Below, in pieces: positions 61,907 through 64,000 of a stretch of DNA of 64,000 nt (within the stretch, counting starts at the first letter, position 1; the number at the start of each line of letters is the position of its first letter). The stretch lies in contig NZ_JAIVLF010000001.1 in assembly GCF_020524485.1 (NCBI RefSeq), positions 310,001 through 374,000 of the forward strand, in the 5' to 3' direction. The stretch comes from Novosphingobium profundi (GTDB lineage: Bacteria; Pseudomonadota; Alphaproteobacteria; Sphingomonadales; Sphingomonadaceae). The position numbers and the translations under genes are program-made. The notes below the pieces were generated by a model that worked only from the letters and a program-made list of their open reading frames with translations, did no database searches and had not been told where the DNA came from.

Positions 61907-63235
61907 TCACCAATGCACGCCGAGCCGGATTGGCCCCCGGAACGAGAGACTCGAGGGGTACGCGAATGTCTGCCCGGAATCGAGTTTCATGCCCGGCATG
62001 CGCGCGACCAGTTGTTCGAGGAACACCTTCAGTTCGAGCCGCGCCAGCCCTGCGCCCACGCACAGATGGACACCGTGGCCGAAGGCGAAGTGACGCGATG
62101 CGTTGGCGCGGCACAGATCGACTTTCTCGGGCTCCGGAAAATGGGTGGGGTCGTGGTTGGCAGCGGCGATCATCAAAAGGATGCGGGCGCCTTCCGGGAT
62201 CGTGTGTCCGTCCAGTTGCGTCTCGCGCGTTGCCACCCGTCGCCAGCTGATCACCGAGGGCCTGTAGCGCAGCATTTCCTCGACTGCCTGCGGAATGATC
62301 GACGGATCGGCGACGAGGCGCTCCCACAGGTGCCTGTCCTGCAGCAGGGTGAGCAAGGCGCTGGCCATCACGTTCGAGGTCGTTTCGTGCCCGGCCACGA
62401 TCATCGTGAACAGCATGCTCTCGATCTCGTTGATCGTCAGGTCCTGCGGGTTGGCGCGGTGACAGCTAACGAGATGGCCTAGAAAACTGTCCTCGTCTTT
62501 CTCCATCATCGCCGCAACGTGGTCCTCGCAGAACTTCCACATCGCGATGAGGCCTTCGACTTCGTCCAGTTGCTCCTCTTCGGTGCAGCGCCCCCAGGTC
62601 AGGCTCACGCGGTTCGCGGTCCAGGCCTTGACGTCGGGCACGCGATCATCCGGGATGCCGACAAAACGCATGCCGACGTGCGCGGGCAGATCGTAGGCGA
62701 ACTCGCTGACCATGTCGGCGTGACGATGCCCGTCCGGATCGGCTGGCTTGGCCAGCAGCCTGTCGATGAAGTCGTCCGCAAGGCGGCGTATCCAGGGCTC
62801 TGCGGCAGCGACACGTTTCGTGCTGAAGGCATTGGTCGCATGCTTGCGGATACGGGCGTGCTGCGGCGGATCGAGATTGGTGAGAACGGGATTCATGCGA
62901 AACCCGCTTTCGCGGAGTCGTTGCAGGACCTGCGGGGACATCGGGGTTACCGCGCTGAGCGTAATCGCGGCGCTCCATGTTGCCGGATCGCGGAATATGT
63001 CGCGCACATCCTCGTAACGCGTCACCACCCAGTAGTCGATTTCGGGGCTGTAGAAGACCGGCTCTTCCTTCTGCACACGCGCAAAGAAGGGATAGGGGTC
63101 ATCGATGAAGGGGTGGTCGAACGGGGTATATTCGGCGGCCGCTCCTGAAACCGGACACCCCGTCATGGCAGCTGCGCTGCGCTTGATGTCGAACTGCGCG
63201 GCGGCGCCATCCTCCAGAGCTGATGATTCAGCCAT
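61907..63235 (-). CDS. Cytochrome P450 (bacterial class I)
   Basis: 442 residues, soluble. I-helix AGHETTSNVMASALLTLL; ExxR in EEMLRYRPSVISWRRVA; heme-binding loop HFAFGHGVHLCVGAGLARLELK with the Cys thiolate. DHPFIDDPYPFFARVQKEEPVFYSPEIDYWVVTRYEDV is the usual N-terminal part. It hydroxylates a hydrophobic substrate using external ferredoxin and reductase, neither of which is encoded nearby. It is preceded by a TetR gene and its own palindromic operator and followed by the TonB receptor. It is likely the first oxidative step of the island. Confidence 0.93.
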   Translation of the reverse strand: MAESSALEDGAAAQFDIKRSAAAMTGCPVSGAAAEYTPFDHPFIDDPYPFFARVQKEEPVFYSPEIDYWVVTRYEDVRDIFRDPATWSAAITLSAVTPMSPQVLQRLRESGFRMNPVLTNLDPPQHARIRKHATNAFSTKRVAAAEPWIRRLADDFIDRLLAKPADPDGHRHADMVSEFAYDLPAHVGMRFVGIPDDRVPDVKAWTANRVSLTWGRCTEEEQLDEVEGLIAMWKFCEDHVAAMMEKDEDSFLGHLVSCHRANPQDLTINEIESMLFTMIVAGHETTSNVMASALLTLLQDRHLWERLVADPSIIPQAVEEMLRYRPSVISWRRVATRETQLDGHTIPEGARILLMIAAANHDPTHFPEPEKVDLCRANASRHFAFGHGVHLCVGAGLARLELKVFLEQLVARMPGMKLDSGQTFAYPSSLSFRGPIRLGVHW

Positions 63236-63288
63236 GTCTGCACTCTCCCATGTTGCCGCGTGGGAATCGACGTTCCCTTGTCGGCGTT

Positions 63289-63306
63289 ACATACAGACCT
63301 GTATGT
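63289..63306. promoter_or_regulatory. TetR-type operator before the P450 gene
   Basis: ACATACAG-AC-CTGTATGT is an inverted repeat with perfect 8-bp arms, of the ACATACA/TGTATGT kind bound by AcrR-like TetR proteins. It lies 54-71 bp upstream of the P450 start and about 125 bp downstream of the TetR gene end. Confidence 0.7.
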
Positions 63307-63432
63307 GTTCGAATCCGGGCCATGTAAATGGATAAATTACGAAGCGGGGCGAGCCCGAATCGAGCTAGAAGGCACACGCGCAAGGAGCGCTGTGCGAGCT
63401 CTGATGTGCGGTGAAAAGTGGCGTGCAGATCT

Positions 63433-63996
63433 CTAGGGCGTCGTAAGCGGACGCGTCAGGCAGGCCAGGGCGGCATCCAGGTCCTCCAGCCCGCGACTGT
63501 CCGGGAAGGACGGGGCCACCCGCATGAAGCTGTTGGCAAGAGCGGAACGGATACGTGCTTCTTCGGGGGGGAAATCCATTTCCTCGAACAACTTCGCAAA
63601 GTACCCCAGGCGCAGCCTGTCGACCTCTTCCAGCGCCTTGCGCGCCCGAGGATCGGTGCGCCCCCATTGCCGGATTGCGAGTTCGGTGGTCAGGATGCGA
63701 TCCTCCTCCGTTCGCTCGAACGCAATCCTCAGAAGAGCGCGCAGACGGACATGCGGTGACGAACCGGTCGTTTCGAGGCGCGCGATGATCGCCAGTGTCG
63801 AGGACGATCGCCAATCGTCGAGCAGACGCGCCAGCAGGGCATCGCGACTGGGGAAATGCCAGTAGAAGCTGCCTCGGCTGATGCCCAGTTGCTTGGCGAG
63901 GCGTTCGATGCGAACCGCCTCGATGCCCTGACGTGCAAGCGCATCACCCGCAACGCGAACCCAGTCGTGATCCTCCACCTTGCTGCGCGCCGACAA
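63433..63996 (-). CDS. TetR-family regulator (possibly truncated at the window edge)
   Basis: At least 187 residues. VRVAGDALARQGIEAVRIERLAKQLGISRGSFYWHFPSRDALLARLLDDW is the helix-turn-helix. The first possible codon is TTG at 63996, and the frame stays open to the right edge, so the true start may lie outside. The helical ligand domain ends SRGLEDLDAALACLTRPL. It is upstream of the P450 gene in the same orientation, with an AcrR-like palindrome between them, so it probably represses the P450 gene until a hydrophobic effector binds. Confidence 0.85.
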   Translation of the reverse strand: MSARSKVEDHDWVRVAGDALARQGIEAVRIERLAKQLGISRGSFYWHFPSRDALLARLLDDWRSSSTLAIIARLETTGSSPHVRLRALLRIAFERTEEDRILTTELAIRQWGRTDPRARKALEEVDRLRLGYFAKLFEEMDFPPEEARIRSALANSFMRVAPSFPDSRGLEDLDAALACLTRPLTTP

Positions 63997-64000
63997 TCTG

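Noticed and set aside
1..64000. CRISPR array, insertion sequence, prophage, tRNA or rRNA
   Set aside because: No spaced direct repeats, transposase or integrase motifs, cloverleaf or rRNA-like sequence were noticed on reading both strands; a tRNA scan would confirm.

Overview
The window looks like chromosomal DNA of a sphingomonad (Alphaproteobacteria, Sphingomonadales; Novosphingobium or Erythrobacter-like). The evidence is the high G+C content, six TonB-dependent receptors in 64 kb, an EL222-type LOV-HTH photoreceptor and many small catabolic operons with TetR, LysR, IclR or MarR regulators. No rRNA, tRNA, insertion sequence, phage gene or CRISPR array was recognised. All calls come from reading the sequence; no database search was run.

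Layout. 0-5.3 kb: the 3' part of a YtcJ-type amidohydrolase, a Tat-exported SpdH-like flavoenzyme, a LysR and a LuxR regulator. 5.3-13.1 kb: a heme-peroxidase island with a DyP-type peroxidase, a membrane partner with an apparent internal duplication, a small unknown protein, a catalase-related hemoprotein with allene-oxide-synthase-like active-site residues, and a 1121-residue protein. That last protein joins TPR-like repeats, an alpha-dioxygenase (PIOX)-type heme domain and a caleosin (peroxygenase)-like C-terminus. I read the island as a candidate fatty-acid hydroperoxide/oxylipin pathway. 13.3-17.8 kb: an Old Yellow Enzyme/LLM-flavoenzyme/SnoaL-like operon facing a LysR gene. 17.9-21.9 kb: an MDR oxidoreductase and a thiamine-salvage operon (TPP riboswitch, TonB receptor, TenA). 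22-34.6 kb: a tandem double-TetR protein, a TonB receptor translationally coupled to a PI-PLC-like enzyme, a ZnuD-like receptor behind a Zur-box-like palindrome, another TonB receptor and a GH3 glycosidase.

34.7-38.9 kb: an operon of an MBL-like protein, an aldehyde dehydrogenase and a Lpd-like flavoprotein. It faces an OhrR-type MarR regulator across a good match to the known OhrR operator. 39-43 kb: a light-response block in which a LOV-HTH regulator is divergent from folE, a renalase-like flavoprotein, a DUF2256 protein and an iron-sulfur (6-4)-type photolyase. 43-45.3 kb: a predicted ligand-gated ion channel carrying an N-terminal periplasmic-binding-protein domain.

45.5-64 kb: a catabolic island of unknown substrate. 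It has an SDR, two TonB receptors, an MFS permease, a D-2-hydroxyacid dehydrogenase, an RraA-like aldolase, IclR, two metallo-beta-lactamase-fold hydrolases, a cyclase-family hydrolase, a LigI-like amidohydrolase, a cytochrome P450 and TetR. Three promoter regions in this island (before the dehydrogenase, the first MBL gene and the large TonB receptor) carry variants of one palindrome, ATGCAACG-N-CGTTGCAT. They therefore probably form one regulon.
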